Source: Solidesulfovibrio carbinolicus
GTDB lineage: Bacteria > Desulfobacterota > Desulfovibrionia > Desulfovibrionales > Desulfovibrionaceae
DNA length: 64,000 nt
Direction of reading: 5' to 3'
Assembly: GCF_004135975.1 (NCBI RefSeq)
Contig: NZ_CP026538.1
Coordinates: forward strand, 1,612,001-1,676,000
Shown: positions 35,976 to 44,860 of the stretch, in pieces
Layout of the letters: every line of letters begins with the position of its first letter
Position numbering within the stretch: the first letter of the stretch is position 1
Translations under genes and position numbers: made by a program
The notes under the pieces: model-generated
The model's database searches: none
The model's input: the letters and a program-made list of their open reading frames with translations, nothing else
Told to the model about the DNA's origin: nothing

Positions 35976-36596
35976 CTATCCTCCGTAGGCAAAGTGGACC
36001 AGGGTGTGGGCCGGGGCGGCGGCGCGGATGGCGCATTCCAAAAGCTGGTTGCTCCAGCTGGCCAGCGGTTCGCCCGCGCCGCTGACGCCGGCGCGAAACA
36101 GCGTCGTGGGTTCGCCCGAGGCATGGACCAGCCAGACGTATTGCCAGGGCGCGCCCTGGGCCAGGGACCAGCCGGCGCGCCAGCCGGCCGAGAAAAGGGC
36201 CTCGTAATTGGTGATGCGCTCGCCCGCCCGGGCAAAGCCGGCCCTAAACTGGCCGAACTCTTCGATGGTGATGGCGTAGCCGAGCTGGGCGGCCAGCCAG
36301 ATGAAATAGGCCCGGTTGATGGCGGCGCGCTCGGCCAGGGCGATGGCCAGCAAGGCCAGGCGCTCCTGAAGCAGCAACCCGGGCTGGCGGCAGTCGCCGG
36401 GCAGGCCATAGACGCGCTCGTAATCCTCCAGCCATTCCAAGGCGGCCAGGGGGGTGAGGCCGCGCAACGGATCAAGGCTCACGGCCAGGGCCGTGTCCAG
36501 GGCCGCGCCGTCGGCGGCCAGCTCTTCCACGATCTGGCCGGTGGGCGCGTAGCTTAGGGGCAGCAAGGCTTGCAGCAAGGCGGCATGGCCGGCCAT
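35976..36596 (-). CDS. Mu gp48-like baseplate protein (DUF2313/YmfQ)
   Basis: 206 residues from MAGHAALLQALLPLSYAPTG. Family features are LDPLRGLTPLAALEWLEDYERVYGLPG, RLALLAIALAE, AYFIWLAAQLGYAITIEEF and a C-terminal FRAGVSGAGEPL. Connects the baseplate wedge to the fibres. ATG at 36594-36596 overlaps the stop of the baseplate-J gene (TGATG), and the wider open frame upstream (to 36635) is not needed. Confidence 0.85.
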   Translation of the reverse strand: MAGHAALLQALLPLSYAPTGQIVEELAADGAALDTALAVSLDPLRGLTPLAALEWLEDYERVYGLPGDCRQPGLLLQERLALLAIALAERAAINRAYFIWLAAQLGYAITIEEFGQFRAGFARAGERITNYEALFSAGWRAGWSLAQGAPWQYVWLVHASGEPTTLFRAGVSGAGEPLASWSNQLLECAIRAAAPAHTLVHFAYGG

Positions 36597-37660
36597 CACA
36601 GCGCCTCCGCCTGCACCAGGCCCAGGCGCGGCCATTCCAGGCGCTGGGCGTCCACCACGGCCACGAAATTGCTTTGCGGCACGCGCACCTGCCGATCAAT
36701 CACGCCCGGCAGGCTGGAGGCCACGGCCTCGATCTTGGAACGGTAGACCACGCCGCCGGGCGGCAGGTCGGCCAGGGCCGCGCCCAAGGCCTCCTGGAGC
36801 TGGGCCGTAAACAGCGCCAAAGTGGTCACCGTGGCATCCAGGCGCACCGCCACCTTGACCGCGACATTGACCGGCGTGGGCGACAGCACCCAAGCGTCCA
36901 TGCAGGCAGCCGGCCGCTTCTCATCCACCACGGCCTGAGCGGCGGCCAGCACCGACGGCGGGCACGGCCCGTCCGGCCCCAGCACGGCCACGTCCACCGC
37001 CCCCAATCCCCGGCGATGCGGATAGGTCCAGGCCCGGGACACGCCGGCCACGGACAGCGCCCAATGCTTGTAATCATAGGCATTGCCGCCTCCGGGCGGG
37101 TGCTGCATGTAGTCCAGCAGTCGGGCCAACAGCTCGGCATCGGTCTCGGCGGCCACGCCGCCGGACAGGGTCAGGCCGGCCTGGGACAGCACGCCTTCCG
37201 GGGCCTGGACAAACAGCACCGGCTCGCCGGTGAAGACAGGCATGACGCCGCCCCGGGCGGCCGCCACCGGCACGACAGCCCGGCCGTCCGCGTCCACGAT
37301 GCCCTGGGCGGTGGTGGCAAAGAGCAGCCCCGTGGCCACGTGGCGCACGGTTTCGCCGGCCGGGACGACCGCGCCGGGCGTGCCCTGGATGACCAGGTCG
37401 CCGCTGGCCGCCATGGCCGGTTTGCGGCTGATGCCGCGCAAGGCGGCATGGCGCTCCAGATATTCCGGGTCTGACGTATCGGGCAGCACCTGCCGGGCAA
37501 TCCACAGCTGATGCTGATACAAGCCCTCCGCGGCAGCGGCCACGGCCGTGGCGCGGATGTAATGATCGCTGTCCGCGTCCGTTGCGGCATCGGGCAGCAG
37601 GTTTTTCACGTCGCGCAGGTAAGCGGCGCGGATGGCTTCAAAAGTCGGGATCGTATACAT
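36596..37660 (-). CDS. Baseplate J-like protein (Mu gp47)
   Basis: 354 residues from MYTIPTFEAIRAAYLRDVKNLLPDAATDADSDHYIRA. Baseplate-J features: LYQHQLWIARQVLPDTSDPEYLERHAALRGI, GTPGAVVPAGETVRH, TEAELL-like TDAELLARLLDYMQHPPGGGNAYDYKHWAL and GVSRAWTYPH. A contractile-tail wedge protein. One base separates it from the gp46-like gene upstream. Confidence 0.92.
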   Translation of the reverse strand: MYTIPTFEAIRAAYLRDVKNLLPDAATDADSDHYIRATAVAAAAEGLYQHQLWIARQVLPDTSDPEYLERHAALRGISRKPAMAASGDLVIQGTPGAVVPAGETVRHVATGLLFATTAQGIVDADGRAVVPVAAARGGVMPVFTGEPVLFVQAPEGVLSQAGLTLSGGVAAETDAELLARLLDYMQHPPGGGNAYDYKHWALSVAGVSRAWTYPHRRGLGAVDVAVLGPDGPCPPSVLAAAQAVVDEKRPAACMDAWVLSPTPVNVAVKVAVRLDATVTTLALFTAQLQEALGAALADLPPGGVVYRSKIEAVASSLPGVIDRQVRVPQSNFVAVVDAQRLEWPRLGLVQAEAL

Positions 37661-37661
37661 G

Positions 37662-38027
37662 CTAGGCCACCTGCACCGGATGCTGAAAGGTGGCCACGCG
37701 GCCCAGGGCGTCCACAACGGTGATAAGGAGCAGGCAACGGCCGTCGTGGGGCTGTTCGGAAGCCACGCCGATGGAGCGCGCCCGGCCGTCGTCAATGAGC
37801 GGTTGCAGCGCGGCGGCGGCATACTGCCGAGCCAGCTTGCCGATGCGGGGCAGGTCCTTGGAGCGGGCCAGCTCATGCAGGCGGGAGCCGATAGAGGTGT
37901 CCGCCCACCACGAGCCGAGCGGCGTGGCGAGACGGATGTAGACGGCGTTGCCCAGGTGGTTTATGCGGGAAGGCAAATATTCGCCGGTATATGGATCAAT
38001 GCCCTTGTCGATGCCCATGCCCGCCAC
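37662..38027 (-). CDS. GPW/gp25-like baseplate protein (Mu gp46)
   Basis: 121 residues; INHLGNAVYIRLATPLGSWWADTSIGSRLHEL and QYAAAALQPLIDDGRARSIGV identify the gp25/gp46 family of baseplate wedge proteins. It reads from GTG at 38025-38027 or, more likely, from the ATG three codons on (MGIDKGIDPYTGEYLPSR). The GTG lies in one arm of the conserved inverted repeat. It is the first gene of the baseplate/fibre operon. Confidence 0.82.
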   Translation of the reverse strand: MAGMGIDKGIDPYTGEYLPSRINHLGNAVYIRLATPLGSWWADTSIGSRLHELARSKDLPRIGKLARQYAAAALQPLIDDGRARSIGVASEQPHDGRCLLLITVVDALGRVATFQHPVQVA

Positions 38028-38072
38028 CTTAGTGGCGGTTAGGGGTGGGGGATAGGTGAAGGGGTTCAGGGG
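38021..38072 (-). promoter_or_regulatory. Conserved module A: predicted late promoter upstream of baseplate/fibre operon
   Basis: Inverted repeat CCGCCAC-CTTA-GTGGCGG (38021-38038), 12 nt of G-rich sequence, then GATAGGTGAAGGGGTTCAG (38051-38069). The same arrangement occurs at 50329-50378 and 60889-60941. Read on the minus strand, TGAA-CCCC-TTCA is a small dyad followed by CTATC. I infer an activator site (Mor/C-like) with a weak -10 for late transcription. Confidence 0.6.
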
Positions 38073-38076
38073 ATAG

Positions 38077-39162
38077 ATGCATGAGTATCGAATTTGTTTG
38101 CCGCGCTATGGCGATGTACAACCAAAAAAAAGCAAATTATTAACTGTAGATGATGGTTATGGATACAGAGGGAAAGGCAGAGTGAAAACATATCTTCAAG
38201 GAGCCATTGAAATTTTGGAGAATTTTTTCGACACGAACCTTGGGGCGAGTGGGCTTCGAGATTTTCTTGAAAGACACGATTGCATTGAAGATTGGATACT
38301 GGCAAGCGATTACAGCCTGACAGACAAGAATAAACCGAACAAGATCATGTGTATATCAATAATGCCATACACAAAATCTTTTTCGAGCATCAAAGACGAG
38401 GTAGACACACACGCGCCAAAAGATATAAAGAACGTTAAATACCTAAACAAAGAATTTGTCTCGTACTTAGGGAGTGATTCTGTATTTCACATTTGTTTTG
38501 TTATTACAGGTGTTGCAGCACTCGGAGAAACAAAAGAAGATGTTGGCGAGATTGCTAGGAATTTCCTAAAGCTATATGAAGGCTTAATTAAAAAAAGCCC
38601 ATCCAAGAAAGATCACTACAGTAAAGCAATGACTGGAATAAAAAAACTGATAGACGACACGCAAAGGAAACATTGTAGCTTTGAAATTTTTCAAAACATG
38701 CATTTTTTGAGTATCATTGTTGCATTTTTGTATTATTACATCAATAAATCAACATGTGCTAGCAAGATTGCTTGGTTTTCAGACAGAGATCCAATGACGA
38801 CAAAGTATAAGAATTTACCATTTGAATTTCTAGTGACCTATTACGACTTAATCTCTGGGCTTAAAAAAAATAATAAAGAACGGGTTGAAATTTTTATTGG
38901 CTCTCCAGAGGCAAGCGGACCCATGTGGTATGACGCGATTACTAGGATTCCAGACTACATTGCTGGTTCTTTTGCTGACTGGAAAATCGATAAAAACGAA
39001 TGCAAGAACAAATTCTCTCAGATAATTGAGAAGGTCGGGGCTAACAAAAAAACTTTAATTTTATTACGAATTGGCTTCCACAAAGAAAACATTGAATTTA
39101 TACACCATAACATAAGAAATGTTCCCCACTTTAATGATAACGTTGCGACAGATGATTCGTAG
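38077..39162 (+). CDS. AT-rich cargo protein A, unknown
   Basis: 361 residues on the strand opposite to all phage late genes, and far lower in GC. The ATG at 38077 uses AGGGG from the end of the conserved module as its likely ribosome site. No signal peptide; one hydrophobic stretch (LSIIVAFLYYYI, about 210-222). Two motifs stand out: KIAWFSDRDPMT (about 230-240) and ITRIPDYIAGSFADW (about 288-302), which looks like the C-terminal acidic 'aD.iAG' segment of DUF3800-type RNase-H folds. That resemblance is weak. It is a moron gene by context; a defence role is inference only. Confidence 0.6.
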   Translation: MHEYRICLPRYGDVQPKKSKLLTVDDGYGYRGKGRVKTYLQGAIEILENFFDTNLGASGLRDFLERHDCIEDWILASDYSLTDKNKPNKIMCISIMPYTKSFSSIKDEVDTHAPKDIKNVKYLNKEFVSYLGSDSVFHICFVITGVAALGETKEDVGEIARNFLKLYEGLIKKSPSKKDHYSKAMTGIKKLIDDTQRKHCSFEIFQNMHFLSIIVAFLYYYINKSTCASKIAWFSDRDPMTTKYKNLPFEFLVTYYDLISGLKKNNKERVEIFIGSPEASGPMWYDAITRIPDYIAGSFADWKIDKNECKNKFSQIIEKVGANKKTLILLRIGFHKENIEFIHHNIRNVPHFNDNVATDDS

Positions 39163-39180
39163 TTTTTAATATTTATTGCC

Positions 39181-39831
39181 CTATTTGCGTTTGGGCGGGT
39201 CCGTCGGCCCACCCCCATCATTCTCACGGTGGACGTGATGCACCAACGAAACCCCACCGCTGACATGGTCCACGTCCGCCCTCGACGTCCCGGTGATATG
39301 CTGATTGCCGCGCCACACGCCTTCGCACTCGCCGCCGTCTTCGTCGCCGCCCATTTCCCATTCCGGGGCGTATAGCCCCATCCATTCGCTGGCCACGGCG
39401 CGGATGCGCTTGGCCTTCATGTCGATGTCATCCTCGACGTCGAACACCAACCGCTTGCATTCGACGGTGACCAGCTTGTCTTCCTTCAGGGTGATCTTGG
39501 CCCCGGATTGGTTGTAGACGCAGACTTCGCCGCTTTTAAGCGCGGCAACCCGGTAGCTGCCGTGTTCGGTGGCCACGATGACGCCGTGGGAGCTTTTGCC
39601 GCCAAGCGGCAGCACGATGCACTGCGTCCCAGCCGGCGGGGCCGAGGTGAAGCCGAAGTGCTGGAAGACCTCGGCGGCTTGCAACTGTTCGCCGGACAGG
39701 CCGTCGGCTTGCAGCAGCTGCACGCTGGGCGAAGTGTCCAAGGCGGTGAGCACGGCCCGAAAGCCCAGGCGCACCCGGGACAGGGCGCGGGCGATCTTGG
39801 TGTCCATGCGGCGCAGGAAGTCGTTGCTCAT
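39181..39831 (-). CDS. Baseplate spike/assembly protein (Mu gp45, gpV-like)
   Basis: 216 residues. An OB-fold N-terminal part (SVQLLQADGLSGEQLQAAEVFQHFGFTSAPPAGTQCIVLPLGGKSSHGVIVATEHGSYRV) is followed by beta-helical repeats (GEVCVYNQSGAKITLKEDKLVTVECKRLVFDVEDDIDMKAKRI). These are features of the membrane-piercing spike of contractile tails. The C-terminus has several His residues (VSGGVSLVHHVHREN), possibly metal ligands at the tip. It overlaps the gpP-like gene by 4 nt. Confidence 0.88.
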   Translation of the reverse strand: MSNDFLRRMDTKIARALSRVRLGFRAVLTALDTSPSVQLLQADGLSGEQLQAAEVFQHFGFTSAPPAGTQCIVLPLGGKSSHGVIVATEHGSYRVAALKSGEVCVYNQSGAKITLKEDKLVTVECKRLVFDVEDDIDMKAKRIRAVASEWMGLYAPEWEMGGDEDGGECEGVWRGNQHITGTSRADVDHVSGGVSLVHHVHRENDGGGPTDPPKRK

Positions 39832-40928
39832 GACAGCTCCACCACCTTGCCGGCGCTTGCCGCCTTGCCCTTGCCCTTGCCGCCGCTGATCTTGGCCAGC
39901 TCGGGCAGCCAGACGCCGTCCTCTTTAAGCGTCAGCTCGGTGATGCTGCCCTTGTCGCGGCCGCCGAGAAACGTGCGGGCCATGAGAAAATAGGTGGCGT
40001 CCAGGCCGTGGGGTTCGCTGACCACTTGGATGCGCTGGCCGGGCGTCCAGGGTTTGCCGCTTTCGCTTACGCGGTGGCCGCGCACCCGGGCGGTGATGGT
40101 GAAGCCTTCCAGGCGCGAATCCATGAGCGTCTTTTGCGCCCGGCGCTTGGCTTCGGCCGCGCCGTCGCAGTCGCCGGCCACCAGGATCAGCGGCCGATAG
40201 CCCGGCACGTCCGCGTCGGTCTCCTGGTGCTTGATGTTGTGCTGGCCGTCGGTCGTCTCGGTGCCGTGGGCTTGGCCCAAGACCGTCACCTCGCTGTAGC
40301 GGCCGGAAACGTCTTCGGTGACGGCCAGCGACAGGACGTTGTTGCCCTGGCCGGACTGCCGCATGACCAGGGTGGCCACGGGCGCGGCAGTATAATCCGG
40401 GCCGCCGACCACCAGCGTGCCGTCCGGTTCGAACCAGGCCCAGCAGCCGTTGGCTTCGCAGGCTTGGGCCAGGGCGTCCCAGGCGGTCATGCCCGGTTCG
40501 ATCTCCACCTTTTCCTTGGCTCCCGTGGCCTCCACCCGCACCTGCGACACGCCAAGGGGCCGCACAGCCAGGTCCACCACTTCGGTCAACGTGGCCTTGC
40601 GCCGCGTAAAAATGGGAGCCGAGCAATCCACCATCACGGCCGCCCCGTCCCGGCCGGAAATGGCCAGGGCGTTTGTGCCCTTGGCCACCTCGCGCTCGAT
40701 GCGGTCAATGCGGCCGGTCAGCACCACGTCTTGCCCCAGGCAGACGTCCACGGCGGCCCAGGGTTTGACCGTGTCGGGCAAGGCGTCGGCCGGGATGCCC
40801 AGCGTCACCTGCCAGGCGTCGGCCGGGGTGATGAGGTGCGAGTCGATGCGGTAGGTGGTCCAGTCCCGGTGCTCCCGGCCGGCCAGGCGCACGGTGATGC
40901 GGTCGGTGTCGTCAGTTTGCGAAGCCAT
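39828..40928 (-). CDS. Baseplate hub protein (Mu gpP-like)
   Basis: 366 residues from MASQTDDTDRITVRLAGREHRDWTTYRIDSHLITPADAWQVTLGIP. VDVCLGQDVVLTGRIDRIEREVAKGTNALAISGRDGAAVMVDC and a C-terminal SGKPWTPGQRIQVVSEPHGLDATYFLMARTFLGG identify the gpD/gpP hub family, which forms the central ring between tube and spike. It overlaps the end of the circularisation-domain gene by 17 nt. Confidence 0.88.
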   Translation of the reverse strand: MASQTDDTDRITVRLAGREHRDWTTYRIDSHLITPADAWQVTLGIPADALPDTVKPWAAVDVCLGQDVVLTGRIDRIEREVAKGTNALAISGRDGAAVMVDCSAPIFTRRKATLTEVVDLAVRPLGVSQVRVEATGAKEKVEIEPGMTAWDALAQACEANGCWAWFEPDGTLVVGGPDYTAAPVATLVMRQSGQGNNVLSLAVTEDVSGRYSEVTVLGQAHGTETTDGQHNIKHQETDADVPGYRPLILVAGDCDGAAEAKRRAQKTLMDSRLEGFTITARVRGHRVSESGKPWTPGQRIQVVSEPHGLDATYFLMARTFLGGRDKGSITELTLKEDGVWLPELAKISGGKGKGKAASAGKVVELS

Positions 40929-42267
40929 GGATGACCTGGCCCTGGGCCACGAAGTTGGGGTTGCGAAGGCCGGGATTGAGGCGCGCCAGCTCGGCCGCCC
41001 GGGTGTGGTCGCGGTAGAGCCAATGGGCCAGCAAGCGCAGGTTGCACTGGCCCGGGGCGGCGTGGCTGACCAGGGGCGGATGCAGATGAATGACGGTCGC
41101 CCCCAGCTCCTGGATGGCCAGGGCGGCCCCGCGCACCTGTTCGATGACCGGGTAGGCCTGGTGGGTGGGCAGCACCAGCCGGTGTTCTTCAATGCAGTCC
41201 CGCAGCCGCTCCCGCGTGCTGCCGACGACGGTTTCCACCTCGGCCGGGGTCAGGCTCGGGGCGGCGGCTTCGGCGGCCAGCACCTCCCCGGCGGCGTTGG
41301 CCATGGCCGTGGCCCGCTCCAGGTTGCACACGGCGGCGGCGATGGCCCGGGCCTGGCCCGGGGAACTGGAGAGGTCCGGGGAAGAGGCGGCCGCAGCCGT
41401 GCCCGTGGCCGGCAGGGTCAGGCTCGGCCGGGGCGCGGCCGCGCCGGTCAAGGGGCCGGTGGCCACGCCGCCGGCATAGGCGGCCGTTTGCAAACGGTAC
41501 GGCGTGGCGGTCCCCCCCTTGGCCTGGGGCAGGCGCGGCAGCTTGTCGGATATGGCGGCCAGGGTGGCGAAACGGCCGAACTGGCCGGGCAGCCCGGCCA
41601 GGCCGACCACCTGGCCGGCCACGGCCCGGGCTTCGCTGACGAGCGCCTGGGGGATGGCCAGGACGTCGGCGGCCACCACCTGGGGCAGGCCGGCCAGGGT
41701 CCGGGCCGCGCCGGTCACGGACCGGATCGCGCCCAAGACCTCGCCCCGGACATAGGCCGATACGCGCCCGGGCAGCGAGGCGGCAAAGGCCACGTAGCCG
41801 GCAAGGGAAGCCAGCCCGGCCAGGGACAGGCAGCTTTCCAGCTCTCCGGCCAGCTCGGCGGCCTGGCTGGTCGCCGAGGCCGCCTTGGCGAAAAAGGGAA
41901 TGTCCGGGCTGGCCTCGGTAAAGACCAGCTCCATCTCGGCATAGTCCGGGCTGTCCTCGTGGTGGTCCACCCGGTAGCTGCGGCAAACCATGTCCAGGGA
42001 GCCGAACACGGGATGGATCAGCTCGCCTTTGCCGGGCGTGTCCAGGGCTTCGATGAGGGCGGTGACGTCCTCTTCATAGTCGTCGCCCCAAAAGACGGCC
42101 CGCAAGGTGACCAGCCGGGGCCGCCGGCCCATGTCCTCGACTTCCGCGCCGTCGCGGTACGGGTATTCGTGCTGGACAATGGCCCGCTCGGTGTCGTCGC
42201 GGCTGGAAATGACGTCGAAAAGGATGTCCCGAAAGGAGGCGGGCAACAGCGTATCGCGCCAGGCCAT
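40912..42267 (-). CDS. DNA-circularisation-domain tail protein (Mu gpN)
   Basis: 451 residues from MAWRDTLLPASFRDILFDVISSRDDTERAIVQHEYPYRDGAEVEDMGRRPR. The N-terminal domain (about 1-100, with FWGDDYEEDVTALIEALDTPGKGELIHPVFG) is the family also labelled DNA circularisation. The rest is Ala/Leu-rich helix, ending in a short LysM-like HWLYRDHTRAAELARLNPGLRNPNFVAQGQVI, which fits a tail hub that contacts peptidoglycan. Located between tape measure and hub. Confidence 0.88.
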   Translation of the reverse strand: MAWRDTLLPASFRDILFDVISSRDDTERAIVQHEYPYRDGAEVEDMGRRPRLVTLRAVFWGDDYEEDVTALIEALDTPGKGELIHPVFGSLDMVCRSYRVDHHEDSPDYAEMELVFTEASPDIPFFAKAASATSQAAELAGELESCLSLAGLASLAGYVAFAASLPGRVSAYVRGEVLGAIRSVTGAARTLAGLPQVVAADVLAIPQALVSEARAVAGQVVGLAGLPGQFGRFATLAAISDKLPRLPQAKGGTATPYRLQTAAYAGGVATGPLTGAAAPRPSLTLPATGTAAAASSPDLSSSPGQARAIAAAVCNLERATAMANAAGEVLAAEAAAPSLTPAEVETVVGSTRERLRDCIEEHRLVLPTHQAYPVIEQVRGAALAIQELGATVIHLHPPLVSHAAPGQCNLRLLAHWLYRDHTRAAELARLNPGLRNPNFVAQGQVIHGFAN

Positions 42268-42269
42268 GG

Positions 42270-44375
42270 CTACTCCCGCTTGGCTTCGGCCGTGTTGTAG
42301 GTGTTGACGGCCCGGGCCACCTCGCGGCCGTCCAAGTGGAGCACGGACTCCACGTGCAAGGTGCTCTTGTCTTCGACCACGACCTTTTGGGCGTCGGTCA
42401 CGGCCTGGCCGGACGGTCCCCACAGCTGTTCGCCGGCAAAGCGGCCGGCCCGGCTGCCGCTCCACCAGCCCATGGCCCCGCCGGCCAGCCCGCCCACGAT
42501 GCCGCCGATGCCCGTGCCAAGGCCCGGCACCACGGACCCCAGGCCCGCGCCGGCCATGGCCCCGAGCTTCATGCCGGCGATGGCCGCCGCCAGGCCGCCG
42601 GCATTGGCGGTGTGTTGGGTGTTTTTCTGGGCGCGGGTCAGGGCGTCGTTGCTTTCGGTGGCGTAGATGTCCCAGGCGGCCAGCCCGGCCGTGGCCAGGA
42701 TGCCGCCCTTGCCGCCCAACATGCCGGCCAACCCGCCGCCTCCGGCAGCGGCAGCGGCGGCAGCCCCGCCGGCTCCGCCGGTGAAAAGGCGCATGGCCCC
42801 GAAGGCGGCGGCCGCCGCGCCCATGACGCCGATGGAGGTGGCCGCCTCGGCAGCCACCGTGGCCAGGGTCGGGAAGCGCTGGGCCAGCTCGGCGGCGGTA
42901 TCGGCGGCCGCCTTGAGGGGACCGGACACGTCGCCCAGCATCCCCTGGCGGGCGATCTCGGCTTCGTTGCCGGCACGCTCCACGGATGCGGCCGTGGTGG
43001 ATTGGTAAACCTGATAGGCGGTTTCGCCAGCGCCTTGGGCGTGTTGCATCTTGCCCTGGACGTCGGCGATGTAGTCTTTCTGGTTGGTGGCGGCGATGAG
43101 TGCCAAAAGCGCCTGCCGGTCCTGCTCCACCTTGCCCACGGCCGAGGCTTCGGCCAGGTCGGCCATGTCGGACAGGATTTGCTGGCGCTCGCTGCCCTGG
43201 GCCTTGCCCAGGCGCGCCTTGAGGCCGGCATAGCGCTTGTCCTTGCCCACCACCTGTTCGTCCACCAGCTGGGCAAAGGCTTCCAGCGGCAGCTTGCCCT
43301 TGTCCCGTGCCCTGGCCAGGGTGCCGGTCAGGTCTATGCCGAGCTTGGCGAAATCCTTTTGCGTGTCCTGGCTGTTGAGCTTTTGCAGCAGGTTGACCAG
43401 GTTGTTGCCGGCCTCATCCTTGCTGCCGGCGGTGATGGCCGAAGCCTGGGAATAGGCCAGAATCTGTTCGAAACCGCTCATGGACTTCATGCCGCTGCCC
43501 AGGGCCATCATCTTGGGCAGCCACTTGGCCATGTCTTTCAGTTCAAACCCGGCGGCCATGGCCTTGTCCAGGGCTTCGCCGGCTTGCCCTTCGCTGAAAA
43601 ACTTTTGCTGGATGCCCCGGATGACGATCTCGGCGATCTCGCCCGAGCCGGCCCCGGAGGCCGAGGCGAATTTCTGTATGGTGGGCAAAAGACGCTGGGC
43701 GCTGTCCGCCTTGACGGCTCCCGAGGCCAGCATGGCGTCCAGGGCTTCGGCGGCCTGGTCGCGGCTGCCGCCGCCCTGGCGCACGGCCGTGTTGATGGCC
43801 CCTTCCAGCTCCTTTTTGCCGGCGATGCGGCCGGCTGCGTCCCGGTCGGCGTAAGCGGTGTTGGCCATAAGCGCCAGGCGCTTTTCAAAGGCGATGGGCT
43901 GGCGCAGGGAGGCGGCCGCAACGCCGGCCCCGGCGACCAGGCCCGCCCCAGCCTGGCCCACGCCCTTGACCAGGCCCAGGGCGGCCTGGCCGGCCGTGCC
44001 CATGCCGCGCAGGGCGTCGCGCAGGCGGTTGCCGGACCGGGCCGCCTGGTCCAGGCCGCGCAAGGCCTCATGGGCTTGCGTGCCCACGGACTTGACCGCC
44101 CCGGCAGCCTGGCCCACGGCGGCGACGTCCCGGGACGCCTTCTGGGCGGTGCGCCCCAGGCCGCCCATGAGCTTGTCCGTGGCGGCGGCCGCGATGCTGA
44201 CCGACCGCACCCCCTGCCCGGAGTGGTCCAGACGGCCCAGCTCCCGGGCGGCGGCCCCGACTCCCTGGCCCACGCCCCGGGCGGCCCGGGTGAGCGTGTC
44301 CAGGGCCTTGGCCGCCTGGCCGCCCATCTGGTCGCGCAGCCGCAGGACCACGGCGATTTCAGCGCTCTTGCTCAT
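42270..44375 (-). CDS. Tail tape measure protein
   Basis: 701 residues. Long Ala/Gln/Arg-rich helices are interrupted by glycine-rich hydrophobic runs such as ALGLVKGVGQAGAGLVAGAGVAAA and a C-terminal tract (GLAAAIAGMKLGAMAGAGLGSVVPGLGTGIGGIVGGLAGGAMG) typical of tape measures. The conserved TMP block (GSRDQAAEALDAMLASGAVKADSAQRLLPTIQKFA, IVIRGIQQKFFSEGQAGEALDKAMAAGFELKDMAKWLPKM) lies at about 200-290. Sits directly after the frameshifted chaperone pair, as in most long-tailed phages. Confidence 0.9.
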   Translation of the reverse strand: MSKSAEIAVVLRLRDQMGGQAAKALDTLTRAARGVGQGVGAAARELGRLDHSGQGVRSVSIAAAATDKLMGGLGRTAQKASRDVAAVGQAAGAVKSVGTQAHEALRGLDQAARSGNRLRDALRGMGTAGQAALGLVKGVGQAGAGLVAGAGVAAASLRQPIAFEKRLALMANTAYADRDAAGRIAGKKELEGAINTAVRQGGGSRDQAAEALDAMLASGAVKADSAQRLLPTIQKFASASGAGSGEIAEIVIRGIQQKFFSEGQAGEALDKAMAAGFELKDMAKWLPKMMALGSGMKSMSGFEQILAYSQASAITAGSKDEAGNNLVNLLQKLNSQDTQKDFAKLGIDLTGTLARARDKGKLPLEAFAQLVDEQVVGKDKRYAGLKARLGKAQGSERQQILSDMADLAEASAVGKVEQDRQALLALIAATNQKDYIADVQGKMQHAQGAGETAYQVYQSTTAASVERAGNEAEIARQGMLGDVSGPLKAAADTAAELAQRFPTLATVAAEAATSIGVMGAAAAAFGAMRLFTGGAGGAAAAAAAGGGGLAGMLGGKGGILATAGLAAWDIYATESNDALTRAQKNTQHTANAGGLAAAIAGMKLGAMAGAGLGSVVPGLGTGIGGIVGGLAGGAMGWWSGSRAGRFAGEQLWGPSGQAVTDAQKVVVEDKSTLHVESVLHLDGREVARAVNTYNTAEAKRE

Positions 44376-44857
44376 CTATTTTGCCTTGTTGATCCGCCGA
44401 CGCGGGATGATGCGCCGGCCGTTTCCGGTCCCGGCGCGGCCGGTCAGGATGGCCAGATAGCTTTCCGCCTGGGGCATGGTCATGGATTGGATCTCGCTAA
44501 GGGTGAACGTCTTGCCCGCCAGCGCTATTTCGAGGAGCCGGAAGTCTCGGAGCCGGCGCTCGCGGGCATGAGCTTTCCCCGCAAGGCCTCTTCGGCCTCG
44601 GTCAGGGGCGAATAGTCGCTGTAGTGCAGGCCGCCCAACAGCTCCGGGGTGATGGCCTCGGCCGGAAGCCGGCCCAGGCGAGTGAGCGAGCGCGACCAGA
44701 CATAGCGCGACAACCGGGCCGAACAAGCCCCTTCCGGGGCGTTTTCCACGGCCCATTCCATGTCTTCGATGGTGGGCACCCGCATTTCGAAGTCCTGGTG
44801 CAGGTCGCCGGCCGCGTCGCGGTAGCCGATGAGCAATTTTCCGGTGATGGTGGTCAT
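44376..44857 (-). CDS. Tail assembly chaperone, -1 frameshift product (gpGT-like)
   Basis: Translation from 44857 shifts -1 at GGGAAAG (44573-44579, zero frame G-GGA-AAG), giving about 160 residues: 95 from the upstream frame, then AHARERRLRDFRLLEIALAGKTFTLSEIQSM to RRIIPRRRINKAK, stopping at 44376. GGGAAAG is the same heptamer used by lambda for gpG-gpGT. The second frame has no good independent start and ends one base before the tape measure gene. The frameshift is predicted, not shown. Confidence 0.75.
44525..44857 (-). CDS. Tail assembly chaperone, unshifted product (Mu gp41-like)
   Basis: 110 residues, MTTITGKLLIGYRDAAGDLHQDFEMRVPTIEDMEWAVENAPEG to ASAGSETSGSSK. Acts as a chaperone on the tape measure during tail assembly; not part of the virion. 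It shares its first 95 residues with the frameshifted form. It starts three bases after the tail-tube stop. Confidence 0.82.
   Translation of the reverse strand: MTTITGKLLIGYRDAAGDLHQDFEMRVPTIEDMEWAVENAPEGACSARLSRYVWSRSLTRLGRLPAEAITPELLGGLHYSDYSPLTEAEEALRGKLMPASAGSETSGSSK
44573..44579 (-). other. Programmed -1 frameshift slippery site
   Basis: On the minus strand the heptamer reads GGGAAAG in the zero frame G-GGA-AAG. Slippage lets both tRNAs re-pair with GGG and AAA. It lies 15 codons before the zero-frame stop, in a GC-rich stretch that could fold downstream. Confidence 0.75.
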
Positions 44858-44860
44858 GGG

